64,000 bases of DNA from Dillenia suffruticosa (GCA_033439265.1 JAVTVX010000010.1:15035490-15099489); one strand, 5' to 3'; counted from the first letter of the stretch, positions 36,997 through 48,170 are shown. The notes: generated from the letters alone by a model not told the origin. A program made the numbers and translations.

Positions 36997-38788
36997 TTAG
37001 AACCTTGTTATTGGATGCTAGAATAGCACACCAGAACTCACATGCAGATGACCTTAGTCCTTCATTCACTGAATATAACACTGATATCCAAACATGATAT
37101 TCATTCATCTTACATTTCATGATAGAACGGATAACCAAGATAAAGAAAATAAAAACTCACTAGAATAGAAGGTCCATGCTGCTATGGACTGTTCCACATG
37201 GCCACAAGTGAGTGCAAGCTTGAGTAACCAGCCATTTATCAATAATCCTTCAAGGAAGCCCTCTCCTGCCAAAACATGAAACTGACATGAAGTCTAGATT
37301 TCACCAATCAAATTGCTTTTAATTTATAGGTTACACTCAAGTTAGGCATAGTATCATATTGATACCACAATAGAGCAATCAAGACAAAACAAAAATGGAC
37401 AAGGCAATTTATCTGTCGTAAGGAAAGTGGATGAAGAAGGGGAAGAAACCATTCTCTAAACTGAGCTCAACAAATGAATTAAGCTCATTCTTTTGGATAG
37501 AGTTCAACAGTGAGCAGCTTTGCAACTCAGGAACTTTCTGTGGTGGTGGAGTTTTCTGCAATAACCATGAAAAAAGCCAATTGAAAACAATGTAAGGATC
37601 AAATGCAAAAATATTCTAAAACTCCAATCTGATCTTATTGGACCTGATCTCCAAAAACTTGTATTCCCCATGAGGAAATGTCATCATCACTGCTGATCTC
37701 TTCCATCTACATCGGGTTAATTCAACAAAAGTTCATATAACAGAAAGGGTGAACACAAAAGGTAAGCACCGTATGTTTGAAAAATGAGAATAAAAATGGA
37801 CCAACAAGTAAAGAACAGCGTGCCTTCTGTTGGCATTCAACAACATATTGAGATAGTAAAGCTTCTTTGCTGTTTTGAGCAGTGTCATCGTCGTCGTCCG
37901 AATTGTATGGCCTTTGGGGTTTTTCCCTTTTAGATTGCTTCTCAAGAAGTTTACTTTGCTCCTTGTAGAAATCAGTTAGAAGGTCATCCAAACCAATGAT
38001 CTTCCTCCTGCACCGACCAAATAAAAAAACCAAAATCTTAAGGAAAGGTTGGGGAACTTGTTAGTGTATTACAGAAAGTTAGTAGTGAATCTAAACAACA
38101 CAAAGTGATTAATATATTTTTCTATTTTATGGTTTTAAGCTGTATTGCACCAACACTTTTAGAAACCACCCAGTCTGTGTCGTATCCTATGGACCTGTTT
38201 GATAAAACACTTCATAATAACTTACAATAGTGTAAAATTTTACCACTTTTCAGTGACACTCGCCCATGTATATTCCCCGTGTCTCGTATCTATGTCTGTG
38301 GTTCATAGGTTTTTAAGGAGTGCACTCAAACAAGATAAACACATTCACAGTCACAAGTCACAACCCATGCTACAAGATCCACAAGGAAGCCGTTCACATG
38401 ATCAATTTTGCAGTTTATTAATATAAATACTTGTTACTGTGCTCATGAGATCCCTTAGAAGGCAGAAATTTCAATTGCATATGAAAGGGAATAGCCTCAT
38501 GCCAATCTAAAGACTATAATGGTTCGAATGTATTCATCCACTCTTTTCAACGATCCCCCCCCAACAGGCAATGGAAATCGAAAACCCTAAAATCTGAAAG
38601 CACAAATTAAAGTCACAGCGTAAGCGAGGAAAAACAAACAGAAGATCGTTGAGATAGGAAATGAAATCGAAGAAGACAAAGAGAAGGAAATTAGGGTTTT
38701 TCACGGAATAAACGAACCTTTTGTTCGCGGAAACCCGAGGCCCCGAAATTGGGTCTTCTAACTCGATATCCAGAGCACCGTCCGCCAT
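34632..38788 (-). CDS. NSE6/ASAP1-like (putative SMC5/6 complex) protein, 460 aa, 12 exons
   Basis: Exons: 38718-38788, 37824-38007, 37644-37706, 37450-37555, 37161-37265, 37004-37068, 36713-36842, 35925-35997, 35510-35701, 35313-35433, 34755-34979 and 34632-34679. They sum to 1383 nt with all phases compatible. Intron 2 uses a GC donor (CAGAAG|GCACGC); the others are GT-AG. The start is ATG at 38786-38788 (MADGALDIELEDPISG). The protein has a basic helical N-terminal part (DDLLTDFYKEQSKLLEKQ), an acidic run (SDDDDD), then an alpha-helical region with RIDWLPSFAELKRALETYGF and EWCLCCERISKFL. Length and pattern recall Arabidopsis ASAP1 (At2g28130), described as the plant NSE6-like partner of SNI1/NSE5 with a CANIN-type region. 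This naming rests on memory, not on a search, so the gene structure is firmer than the function. Confidence 0.72.
38582..38699. promoter_or_regulatory. Two telo-boxes in intron 1 of the NSE6-like gene
   Basis: AAACCCTAA at 38582-38590 and its reverse complement TTAGGGTTT at 38691-38699, both in the first intron within 210 bp of the ATG. Together with the TGGGCC cluster upstream, this resembles the telo-box plus site II module of plant cell-proliferation genes. Confidence 0.4.
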
Positions 38789-38803
38789 CTCCAACGATAT
38801 TCC

Positions 38804-38824
38804 TCTCTCTCTCTCTCTCTCTCT
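38804..38824. repeat. (CT)n tract in the NSE6-like gene leader region
   Basis: A short CT microsatellite on the plus strand, (GA)n on the sense strand, 16 bp upstream of the ATG. Probably transcribed leader. Confidence 0.7.
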
Positions 38825-38950
38825 AGGTGATTATGAAGCAAGGCTCGAGAATCGTTGCAGACAAAGAAACAAAGGTTGAACCCGCGAAATTGAAACTCCA
38901 TATCCCAAGGCTACCTCAAGACGAGTCGTAAAAGCCTTTCTTTGCCGGGC

Positions 38951-38976
38951 ATGGGCCAACTGGCCCATCTGGCCCA
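38951..38976 (-). promoter_or_regulatory. Cluster of three site II (TGGGCC) motifs
   Basis: TGGGCC at 38952-38957 and its complement GGCCCA at 38962-38967 and 38971-38976, about 165-190 bp upstream of the ATG of the NSE6-like gene. Site II elements bind TCP factors and are enriched in promoters of proliferating-cell genes. Three copies within 26 bp is unlikely by chance in this AT-rich DNA. Confidence 0.55.
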
Positions 38977-40337
38977 ATTCTCAGACCTTATACCTCCGTC
39001 GAATCCCAACCGAAAGAATACAAGGCCGAAAACAAGTCTCGAAATCAAAAATAGAAGCCCAAGCTTTTTTTTTTTTTTTTTGGTACTGAATAGCCCAAGC
39101 TGTTGACGTAAGGCAAGGACCAGATTGTCCATTCCATCCCCCCTTTTATTTTATTTTAGTTTAAGTGGATTTTTTTTATTATCGATTGGTATCTAGATTT
39201 TGTCTAATTAATTTCGTTTGAGCACTGTAGGGTCCATTAAGGGGTTGGCTCTCTCAAATCTCATTTTCTCCATTTTCATAACTCGAATCCAAAATGTATA
39301 ATTAAAAGAGTGTAACATTTTACTATTATATCAATGAGAATTTGATAATTTATTCTAAATTCATTCTTGCAGGGGTAATTAGAAGGATAAATAGTAAATT
39401 TTAATTTTTGGTTTTAAAAATAATAATATGTGATTCAATTTTTGTTTTTCTAATTATTCTTAAGAGAATTTTCTCTCCTCAAAATGATTCAAATTTGTAG
39501 CTTTAAGTATTATAACAAAATCATAAAAAAATTTTAATTAATAAAAAAGGATAAAACAATGTTTTATACGTTTATTAATTTTTTTACATTTTTCTTTGCA
39601 AAGAAATAAATATACCCCTTTTTTTCACAATTGAAAGATTCTCTCCTATTATTTCCATAATTTTAGGTATAAAAATTGATAATTTTTATTAGATAATATA
39701 CAGCAAGATTTAAAAAAAAAAGAAGTCCTTTTGTTATCTTGTATGACTAGTAATGGGTTTTCCGAAGGATGGCCAAAAAAAAAGAAAAATAGCGTTCCCA
39801 ATAAAATTTCCTCATGGAAAGGTGGATGTCCCCCAAGAGATATGATCACCATCACTAGCTTAAAATGATCAGACACACGACCAGCTGGTCTAGAGCTGGT
39901 GAATCTCAACTAAGATTAAATAGCACTATGATTTTAATAATATTTTTAGTTATGTTATATAAAAAAATTTATATCTGGTAATAAAATTCTATAATTATTT
40001 TTTAAAAAAAATATTTTACTTTGAAAAAGGGCGTTATATATAAAAAAAATAAATTAAAATTACTCGAATTTGAACTACAGCACACATCACTTAGATGATA
40101 GGCATGTGTGCATGCTAAATCTTACAAAGTTGCTAAATTGTACACGCATAAAAGTTTGACTACAATGGTGAACATCCATGTCTCCGCGCCCAAAACCCTA
40201 CCCTTGACCCCCAATCCCCACATCCTACATAGGACAAGAACTTATTCATAATTCTTGACACAATAATGAAGTGTACTAAGTAGTAGAAAAGAAGCAAAAA
40301 TGAGGACAAACAAAGCACCAAAAAAGAGCAACAAGGG
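38977..40337. other. Intergenic region upstream of the NSE6-like gene
   Basis: No gene seen. GC falls sharply left to right. It contains a T-run at ~39065-39083 and A/T-rich sequence to 40.1 kb. The right end adjoins the decayed 3' end of the NFD4-like pseudogene. Confidence 0.55.
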
Positions 40338-41763
40338 TCAGAATAATAAAGGGCAATCTATAACAATGTTTTCCAACGCAAGTCCCTTCTTAGCAAGATC
40401 TTTAGTAGCTTCTCTATCATAAAGCATACCCGTAATCTTCACATTCAATATGCATGACCCGAGAGGACTAGCCAGTTGACCACCATTGAACAATGTCGAG
40501 AAATTCTTGAGCCCGAATAGCCCATAAATAATTGCAAAAAGGAGAGGCAATTGGGCCCCAGAAGAAAACCCGATTATCACAGAAGCCACAGACCGAACCC
40601 AGTAGAGGAAATGCAATAATAATGTATCCAATTTCAGAAAGTAAATGTACCATGCTCATCATAAGAGGCCTCGGGACCTTGCACTTCTGAAGCAAAATTT
40701 CTGATATGAACCCAGAAAAGACTCGCCCAAAGTCGTTCCATATGCTGACCAGTGACACGAATGAGCTCACGTTTCGAGATGGGTATTCAAGTGATTTGTA
40801 AGAAAACAATTAGCAGATTTGGGGGGGACTTCTCTGGGTTTTTCTCTTCTGGGTTTGGTTCAATTGATGCTGGTTTTTCGGTTGAAATCTCCATTGCTTG
40901 ATCCGCGGCCTGTTTATGATTCCTAGAATTCCCGGGGACCCATTCTTCTCTCATGGCAATGAATAGAGGAACAAAGAGCAAAGCACAAGCCGCAGTAGCA
41001 CTACCAGCGAAAGAACCACTAGAGAAAAAAACTAGTTTTTGGACAGTGTTCATAATCATGAGAAGCAAAGCAAGCACAATTGAAGCATACAGAACAGGTA
41101 AAATATTTGAACCTCGTTTGGTTGTCTGACAAATCTCATAGTCCGACTTGTGTACAGAAAAACAAACTAAATCACCGCAGGTAACCAACCAATCGGAAGA
41201 ATCAAATCCTTAGAATCATTCCCATAAATGGCCAAGAATAACTGTGTCATAATTACACCACTTAGAACCACAAAACCCTTCAACAATTCTAGCATAATAC
41301 CTCTACTTTCTGGAAAGTTTTTGACACGTGACAAGTGCTCCCGTATTAGCGAAGTTCTGGGAATTGGCACCAATACAAATTTACAGACACATTTGCCAAA
41401 CTTTGGGCATGGCAATTCTGACCGTGACAGCTAGCTAGATCATGAAGTAAGGGCGAAATTCAAGGCTGAGCCAACCAGGAGAACGAACCATGTCGGCATG
41501 ACCTCAGTGATTAGGCCAGATGTAACACCGACCTCTGCACCAAGGTCTTTGAAGAAAGCTATGAGATCAAGCGTGATCTGATCAAAGCCTGAAATGGCTT
41601 TAATTTCTTTGGAGTAGATTCCAAACAGATACGTAGCACCAGCACCAGCCATTATTAAGAATAAGCCAAATACCATGAACCGCCTACCTCGGATCACAAG
41701 CACCCCGAAGCTGCACACTCCGCCGCACACTCCGCCGCTGCCACCACCACCACCGCTAACCAT
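40338..41763 (-). pseudogene. NFD4/nodulin-like MFS transporter pseudogene
   Basis: Minus-strand fragments in several frames match the nodulin-like/NUCLEAR FUSION DEFECTIVE 4 family of membrane transporters. The order is right: start region with RRFMVFGLFLIMAGAGATYL and FGIYSKEIK (near 41763-41600), then ITEVMPTWFVLLVGSALNFA, then [11 protein letters not shown] and [16 protein letters not shown] (41340-41200), then a hydrophobic span, then LEYPSRNVSSFVSLVSIWND (near 40790) and QLASPLGSCILNVKITGMLY (near 40450). Stops and frameshifts separate these blocks, for example after LNFA at ~41440 and after the GWLPAVI segment. The usual stretch before the EYPSR block is missing. The C-terminal tail is replaced by unrelated residues. 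A working transporter cannot be made. Substrates of this family are mostly unknown. Confidence 0.85.
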
Positions 41764-42595
41764 CGGAGCTTCACCCTTTTTGCTTAATCTAATGAATTTC
41801 TGACTGCAGGTAAATACAATGCCACTGGTGAAAGTGATATAGGTATTTAAAAGGGTTGGGGAGTCACCTATTGACGCTTCCGGAGAAATCCTACCATTTT
41901 TTTTCCAACAGTGATTAGTGTTGAGGAATTGGAACCTTCATCTAATAGTATATACGTGGTATTCTCTTTGATGAGTACATAAGGAATAGAGACACCAACC
42001 CATTCCACTAGAAAAATAATGAAAATGGGATTGTACATGTGACTACAAATGCACTTATTCGAATATGAAAATCTTGATAAGCTAACATTATTGTTCAACT
42101 ACGGAAGTAAAGTTGTTCTTCATCATGAATTACAAGAGTGATTGAAGTCACGATCATTAGAGGCTGTGGAAATCACTTGTCGGGCATGAAACTGCGAGAG
42201 AACATACAAACCGGTCCTTTTTGTGGTTACATTTGTGGTACGGTACCCACTAAGCAATATGGTTAACTGAACATAGATACAGTTTGTATCTTCATGGTCC
42301 AGCCGTGCTTCTCCCTAGCTCGGCCAACGTTCAATGGTTAAAATTTGATGGTATATTATTTGTAACCAATTAAGCTGGTTGCAATAGGGAAAAAAAATCC
42401 ATGTTGATTGTCATCATATAAATATTTAGGTCTTCGTCAGCAAAGCAGTGATGGGGGGACTCTCAAGTAGGCCCATTTTGGTGGGGATTGAGAATTTTCA
42501 TTAGGTCTTAGCCCGTTGCTTTACACTGCGGCGGCCTGGCCCACCTAAGATTTTGAATACGGTGGACTAAAAAAGAATGAATAAATACTTAAAAA
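41764..42595. other. Intergenic region
   Basis: Upstream of the transporter pseudogene and downstream of tRNA-Ala (both minus strand). No gene seen. Confidence 0.5.
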
Positions 42596-42668
42596 TGGAG
42601 ATGCGGGGTATCGATCCCCGTACCTCTCGCATGCTAAGCGAGCGCTCTACCATCTGAGCTACATCCCC
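42596..42668 (-). tRNA. tRNA-Ala (anticodon AGC)
   Basis: A 73-nt cloverleaf on the minus strand. The acceptor stem GGGGATG pairs with CATCTCC (one G-T pair), with discriminator A. The D-arm is GCTCAGATGGTAGAGC. The anticodon loop reads CTTAGCATG between CGCTCG-type stems, giving AGC. The T-arm is CGGGGATCGATACCCCG. No intron. A TTTTT Pol III terminator follows directly (42591-42595 on the plus strand). It looks fully functional. Confidence 0.95.
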
Positions 42669-42980
42669 ACATGCTTGCAATTATAAATCCAATAAAGGAA
42701 GCGTTTGATAAGAAAAAAATAATAATAACAAAACAAAAAAAAAAGAAAAACGAATGTAAATTAGGCAATAGTGCATTGAATGATACTAGAGAAATAATTT
42801 TTCATATTCGAAAGGGTAAACATGTTATCTTACATGATTGGTAATAAAAAAATTTCTCCATATTTCCTCTTTAAAAATATATATATATATATCCCCAACT
42901 TTCTTTGATTTTTCCTCCCTTTGTTAAGATAATTTTGTGGTAATAATAGGGCTTTTTCCAACTATTGAGAAGATCATGTT

Positions 42981-43173
42981 AGTCCCCAAAAGAATAGTTT
43001 AGTGGTACAAATCATTCTCCCCCAATCTGGTGATCTCAGATTCAAATAGTGTTTTTTTTGTTACACAAAGATTCAAATCCTGGATCTTAGGGTTGAGAAA
43101 GAGAGATTGTGACCACCGGGCTATCCTCTTGAGAACAGATTCAAATCGTTATACAATGAAAAAAAAAAAAAAG
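42981..43173 (+). mobile_element. SINE-like element interrupted by another SINE (outer element)
   Basis: The outer element runs 42981-43047 and resumes at 43147-43173. It has agaatagtttagtggtac (A-box-like), a CT-rich spacer, then tctcagattcaaat (B-box-like), and after the interruption cgttatacaatg and an A-run of ~14. It aligns with 28961-29046, which is uninterrupted at the same place. The element is non-coding. Confidence 0.55.
43048..43135 (-). mobile_element. Short tRNA-derived SINE inserted with an 11 bp TSD (inner element)
   Basis: 88 bp on the minus strand: GGATAGCCCGGTGGTC (a good Pol III A box), a CT-rich spacer, GGATTTGAATC (B box), then TTTGTGTAAC and an A-rich 3' end. It is flanked by the identical 11 bp CAGATTCAAAT at 43037-43047 and 43136-43146, which is duplicated target sequence of the outer element. 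A/B box spacing and the TSD support a tRNA-derived SINE. It is short for a plant SINE and may be 3'-truncated or belong to a minimal family. Confidence 0.65.
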
Positions 43174-44020
43174 AAATGATCCGGTTATCGTTGCCCAATC
43201 AATGGAAGAATAGTTGATCTGGCTGTGTTGTTAGTTTGGGCCAAGTGATTGGGTGGGCTTGAACGTTTTAGACTAGCCCATCCCGATTACCAAATTCTTG
43301 CTTGGAGGAGAAGCCAATCAATTGGTCTCTTACAAGCGTATCCAGGATCTCTAAGATGGCGGTCAACTGGTCATGATCCACTCTTCTGATCCAATAATTT
43401 TGAATTTAAATTTTGATATAATTAAAAAAAGGTATATTTAGGATACCGGTGGCTGCTACCCCAAAAAAAAAAAAAAGCCTATCCACTGTCCACTCACTTT
43501 AATTGATCAATTTTTTTCTTACAACTATTATACTGAGTTATATTCTGATTAATACTATTCGAGTATTATAAGATCTAATTTAAAGAAAAACTCTCACAAT
43601 ATAATTTTTTATTCTTAAATTTTAAATTTTAAATTTAATAAGACAATATAGTATCTTTACGCACGCGTTAGTTTTAATTGATCAATTATATCCTCATATA
43701 ATATACTATTTTATATTGGTGAAGAATTAGTCCAGTGAGAAAGAGAGTTAGGATTTTTTAATTAAATTTTGGATTTATAATTTGATAATGAAAAATATTA
43801 AATCAGAAGAGTTTTTTCTTATTAGACTCAATAATATTTAAATTAAATTAATCAAAATATAATTTTAAATATTAATAAATTATAAACAAATATACATATA
43901 CACTACACAAATTGTTTCATGCACATGCAAACACGGTCATTTGCCCAAATTTGTTTCCCGTGACCCAGGCAATTTGGACAAATTTCTCAGCTGTTCGTAA
44001 GCCATCACTCACATGCCCCT

Positions 44021-44026
<6 letters not shown>

Positions 44027-44084
<58 letters not shown>
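44027..44084. repeat. (CT)29 microsatellite
   Basis: 58 bp of uninterrupted CT repeats, the longest pure dinucleotide run in the window. Expected to be highly length-variable. Confidence 0.95.
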
Positions 44085-44086
<2 letters not shown>

Positions 44087-44351
44087 AATTTTCATATTCA
44101 ATTGATAAGCATGTGAGCAAACAGCCCACACCCTACGGCAGTAGGGTCAATAATTCTCAATGCCCCTAAATTGTTTCGCATTCTGGACTCTTTTTCGCAT
44201 TTGGGTCCCTCTATCCTATCTTAATTCCTTTTTTTAACGACCTTTTTTAAGTGTAGGGAACAGGTCCCCACAACCCACACAGGAGTGTTTTTTTGGAGCC
44301 TACTCATTTCTCAAAGGATTGAATGGATTGGTTTGTGTTTTCTCGGCTGTC

Positions 44352-44372
44352 GGGGGGGGGGGGGAGGGGGGG
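44352..44372 (+). repeat. G-rich run with G-quadruplex potential
   Basis: Thirteen consecutive G, one A, then seven G. It contains enough G-tracts for a G-quadruplex on the plus strand. No gene is near enough to assign a role. Confidence 0.6.
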
Positions 44373-44911
44373 AATAATCGAACCGGAGTGAGATGATAAG
44401 GAACAGAGACGACCCTTCATGCTCCTTTCTCAGTTTGGGATTGATTGGTTGCTTAATGTTTCTCATTATTGGCCGGTTTATGTCTGACGACATTTATGAT
44501 TGTCCTTTTGGCCCTTTAACACCATTGAGTAGGGGACCTCTCATTTCAATTTTGTTGAAATCCTCGTCAGTCGTCCCCCCCAGAATCCCACCGCTCTGTC
44601 TCTCTCATTAAACCGAGAAACTCAATTGAAAAAAAGATGGGCGATGAGAGATTATTTGGTAATTTTAATTTATATATATTTTTAATCTTTCTCAGTAATT
44701 ATAATATAATTTATAGTTTTATATATATCATAAGTTATTTATTTGTGTTTCATATGAATAAGTAGCACCGTAATGACTAATTAGATAATAATTTATTTTA
44801 TTGTACACAATGAGACACTCCACTATGTGAAAACTTGAAGACAGGACGAGGAGTCCCTCTCCCTCTCCCTCTCCATAAAAGGCAACAGGACAGTCTCCTC
44901 TTTCCAAAGAG

Positions 44912-44940
44912 AAGTCTCCACCTAAAAATGGTGGAGACTT
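44912..44940. repeat. Perfect 11 bp hairpin
   Basis: aagtctccacc and ggtggagactt are exact inverted complements around a 7-base loop (taaaaat). The loop is also A/T symmetric. Too short for a plant miRNA precursor and not followed by a T run. Confidence 0.7.
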
Positions 44941-46575
44941 TTACGCACATGATTAAAAAATATATATTAAAATTAATGATTATGACGTCATCGTCAACGC
45001 AGTCGACGGGAACATGGAACCTGAATGACAAGAAGTCAAAAAGACGCATTTGCATTATTATTCACTTTCCTTCAATTCCAAAACGCAATGAGTAACGCAT
45101 CAGATCAGTGAGCATTGAAGCCCCCACTCCCACCGTCTCACCCCACCGCACAATCCTAACTTTTCCCTCTTGGTTTGTAAAAGAAAATGCTCCTTACAAT
45201 TACATTGTAATCTTCTAATCAATACCTAATCTCTCTGTCCCTACAGACATGCGTGTACAACATAGGGGCCATCATAATGATCCCCAACCTAAGTACAACA
45301 TAGTCCCCATTTTTTTTTACCCATTCAGCTTAATTGTTTTTTCCTTTTTCTTTTTTGCTTGGAGAACTACTTTATATAATTTAAAATATTTTTACTTGTG
45401 CTATTTGGTACTCCAGTAGCATATTAGGAGATGCAGACGAAATTATAATTTTCTTAATTTGTCATAATTTATTTTTATTTTATTTTATCGTATTATAAAA
45501 ATAATAATTATTAATTTTTTTAAATTATAGTTTATTGCAATTATAGTGATTTTTTAACCATAATAACCATGAACTGTAATAAACGTTAATTATTGGTTGA
45601 TCAAATTAATTATAATAGAAAATCATAACCATATTAATTATAATTATAATAGTATTAATTGTAACACCGTAAGATCGCATCATGCACGCCCCTATTTTTG
45701 AGTACTAATCATTTGATAGTGCATAATTATTTCTCAATTTCAACATTTTTCGTGCATAATTCAAGAAAATCTTTTGTCAAAAATTAACCAAAAAAAAAAT
45801 TACATTAACTTGTTTGGGAAACAAAGCAATATCAAGATGAAATCTGTGTTATCACCTGCATCTGGATTAATCCTTTGTCAAGACAATAAAAACCTATTTC
45901 TTTATTTTGTTTTAAATAATATACATATCAGCGTGAATAATTACATTAATTGTATTTATATGATAATTCATATTAATATTGGCCAACTTTGGATTAATCA
46001 ACAATATAATTTACATAATAATAATTATTTAATTAAAAATTTATCAAAAAATTAATATAAACTATTAAATAAATTTTAATTAATTTAATATTTCACTAAT
46101 CTGTTTCACGTAACAATATTATTATTTGTTTTGGTTTCCGGTTTGTTTAATGGGTCTCAGCCCCAAAGACTGCATTGGCAAATTTACGAAATAATCCTAA
46201 AAAGAAACACAAGATGGAGGAAATTATTGAGGATAAATTCGTCGTTGGAAATGCTGCCAAATATTACAGCGAATGGGGAATGCGTCGAGACCTACGCTGT
46301 TGTTCTCTGTTCCTCTCCCAGCGCCAAAAAAACCTTGTCAAAAGAATCTCTAATCCAATTTAATTAATCTGAATTTCTATTATCTAATCCCACCCATTTA
46401 ATTTTTCTTCAAGCGAAAACGAACTTTCAACAAACCCATCAATCTGTTCATTGCTCAATCATGCATCCTTCATTTCCACTTCATCTCTCTAACCTATAAC
46501 CGGAAAACCACATCTCAACAAAAAAACCATCTCCCTCCCTCTCTCTCTCTCTGTTCGTGTGTTTTTAAGACAGAG

Positions 46576-46584
46576 ATGGGATGA
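46576..46584 (+). promoter_or_regulatory. Minimal uORF overlapping the IRX7 start codon
   Basis: ATG GGA TGA at 46576-46584 encodes Met-Gly-stop. Its stop overlaps the first main ATG (46581-46583, ATGATG). A ribosome starting here would finish on top of the main start, so it could lower initiation or force reinitiation at the second ATG (46584). Effect is inferred from position only. Confidence 0.45.
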
Positions 46585-48170
46585 TGGAGCTGACAAAACC
46601 AACGACAAAGAGCAGGCGTTTCTGTGTGAAGATGAGACTCATCCACAGCAAATACCAAAGACCAGAAAAAATCAGTTTTTGTCAAAAATACTTCAAATGG
46701 TTCCTCTGGTTTTCTCTCTCCCTCTATTTCTTCACCTCTTTCCTCATCAACCACCCAGACAATCCCAAACTACGTCTCACCACAACTTCCCTCCCCAAAA
46801 CCACCGTTTCTCGTGCCCTCTTCGAATCAGTCAACATAACAGGACAAAAACCAGATAGAGATTTAACAACGTTGAACGGATTAAAGATATATGTATACGA
46901 TCTGCCGTCCAAATATAACGTTGACTGGTTGTCGAATACGAGATGTAGCAACCATTTGTTTGCGTCCGAGGTTGCGATACACAGGGCTTTGTTAGAAAGC
47001 GATGTCAGGACGTTGAATCCATGGGAAGCTGATTTCTTTTTCGTTCCCGTTTATGTTTCTTGTAATTTTAGCACGAGCAATGGTTTTCCGGCAATTGGTC
47101 ATGCCCGGTCGTTAATGGCTTCGGCCGTGAAGCTTGTTTCTGAAAGTATGCCGTTTTGGAACCGTAGTCACGGGTCCGACCACGTGTTTGTTGCTTCGCA
47201 CGATTATGGTGCTTGCTTTCACGCTATGGTGAGGGAACTAACTCAACTTCATCCCGTTAATTGTTTTTCTTTCTCGAAAAAAGCTTTCTTTTTGTGTTTT
47301 CTAAAATTAATTTTGTTCTGCAGGAGGATGTTGCGATGGCTGATGGAATACCCTCGTTTTTGAAAAACTCTGTTATATTGCAAACATTTGGGGTCAAATA
47401 TAATCATCCATGTCAAGACGTTGAAAATGTCGTTATTCCGCCGTATGTTTCGCCGGAGACGGTACGCAATACTCTGGACTCTGCTCCGGCGAACAGAAGG
47501 CGAGATATATGGGCTTTTTTCCGAGGGAAAATGGAGGTTCATCCGAAGAACATAAGCGGACGATATTACAGCAGGTGAGTAATTAATATATTAATTAATT
47601 GTTGAACCACATTAATTAATAATTGTTCGACGGATTTGTGTAATTAGTTAATTAATTAGTTGATCATCTGTTTTCATTGGTTTATTTAGGCAGGTGAGGA
47701 CGAATATCTGGCGGAGATACATTGGCAACCGGAAGTTTTACCTGCAAAGGCACCGATTTGCCGGTTACCAGTCAGAAATTGTACGGTCTACGTTTTGTTT
47801 GTGCCCACTTGGTTGGGCTCCTTGGAGTCCGAGATTGGTTGAATCTGTCGTACTGGGTTGCGTGCCGGTAATAATAGCGGACGGAATCAGGTTGCCCTTC
47901 TCCGATGCAGTGAAATGGCCGGAGATATCTATCACGGTGGCCGAGTCCGACGTGGGAAGGTTGGAGAAAATTTTGGACCACGTTGCGAAGTCCAACCTGT
48001 CAACCATGCAGAATAACCTGTGGGACCCCGAAGTTCGAAAGGCCATGCTGTTCAACGATCACGTCCAACAAGGAGACGCCACGTGGCACGTGCTATACTC
48101 CCTGTCGAGGAAGATGGATAGGTCCCACAGCAAGAATAGGGTTTCTGGCAAGTTGAAAAGCGACACGTGA
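46581..48170 (+). CDS. FRA8/IRX7-type GT47 glucuronoxylan biosynthesis protein, 459 aa
   Basis: Exons 46581-47228, 47324-47574 and 47690-48170 join in phase with GT-AG introns and total 1380 nt. The protein is type II: a short basic cytosolic tail, a membrane anchor at residues ~40-56 (WFLWFSLSLYFFTSFLI), a stem, then an exostosin/GT47 domain. Family-typical stretches are KIYVYDLPSKYNVDW (~residue 100), PWEADFFFVPVYVSCNFS, DVENVVIPPYVSPE, FFRGKMEVHPKNISGR, GYQSEIVRSTFCLCPLGWAP and GCVPVIIADGIRLPF (~355). It closely resembles Arabidopsis FRA8 (IRX7) and F8H as I know them, Golgi proteins needed for the reducing-end tetrasaccharide of glucuronoxylan in secondary walls. Length matches the family. 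The start could be either of the two adjacent ATGs. No damage seen. FRA8 versus F8H cannot be resolved by eye. Confidence 0.93.

Larger units (their letters stand above)
42669..46575. other. 3.9 kb intergenic region with SINEs and simple repeats
   Basis: No protein gene seen. It contains the nested SINE pair (42981-43173), an A-run near 43463, a 58 bp (CT)n at 44027-44084, a G-rich run at 44352-44372, a CCCTCT tandem at 44854-44874, a perfect 11 bp hairpin at 44912-44940 and very AT-rich DNA at 45.4-46.1 kb. The last 100 bp before 46576 are CT-rich and are probably the IRX7 leader. Confidence 0.6.

Noticed and set aside
44912-44940. Hairpin as a miRNA precursor
   Set aside because: The stem is only 11 bp, too short for a plant miRNA duplex.
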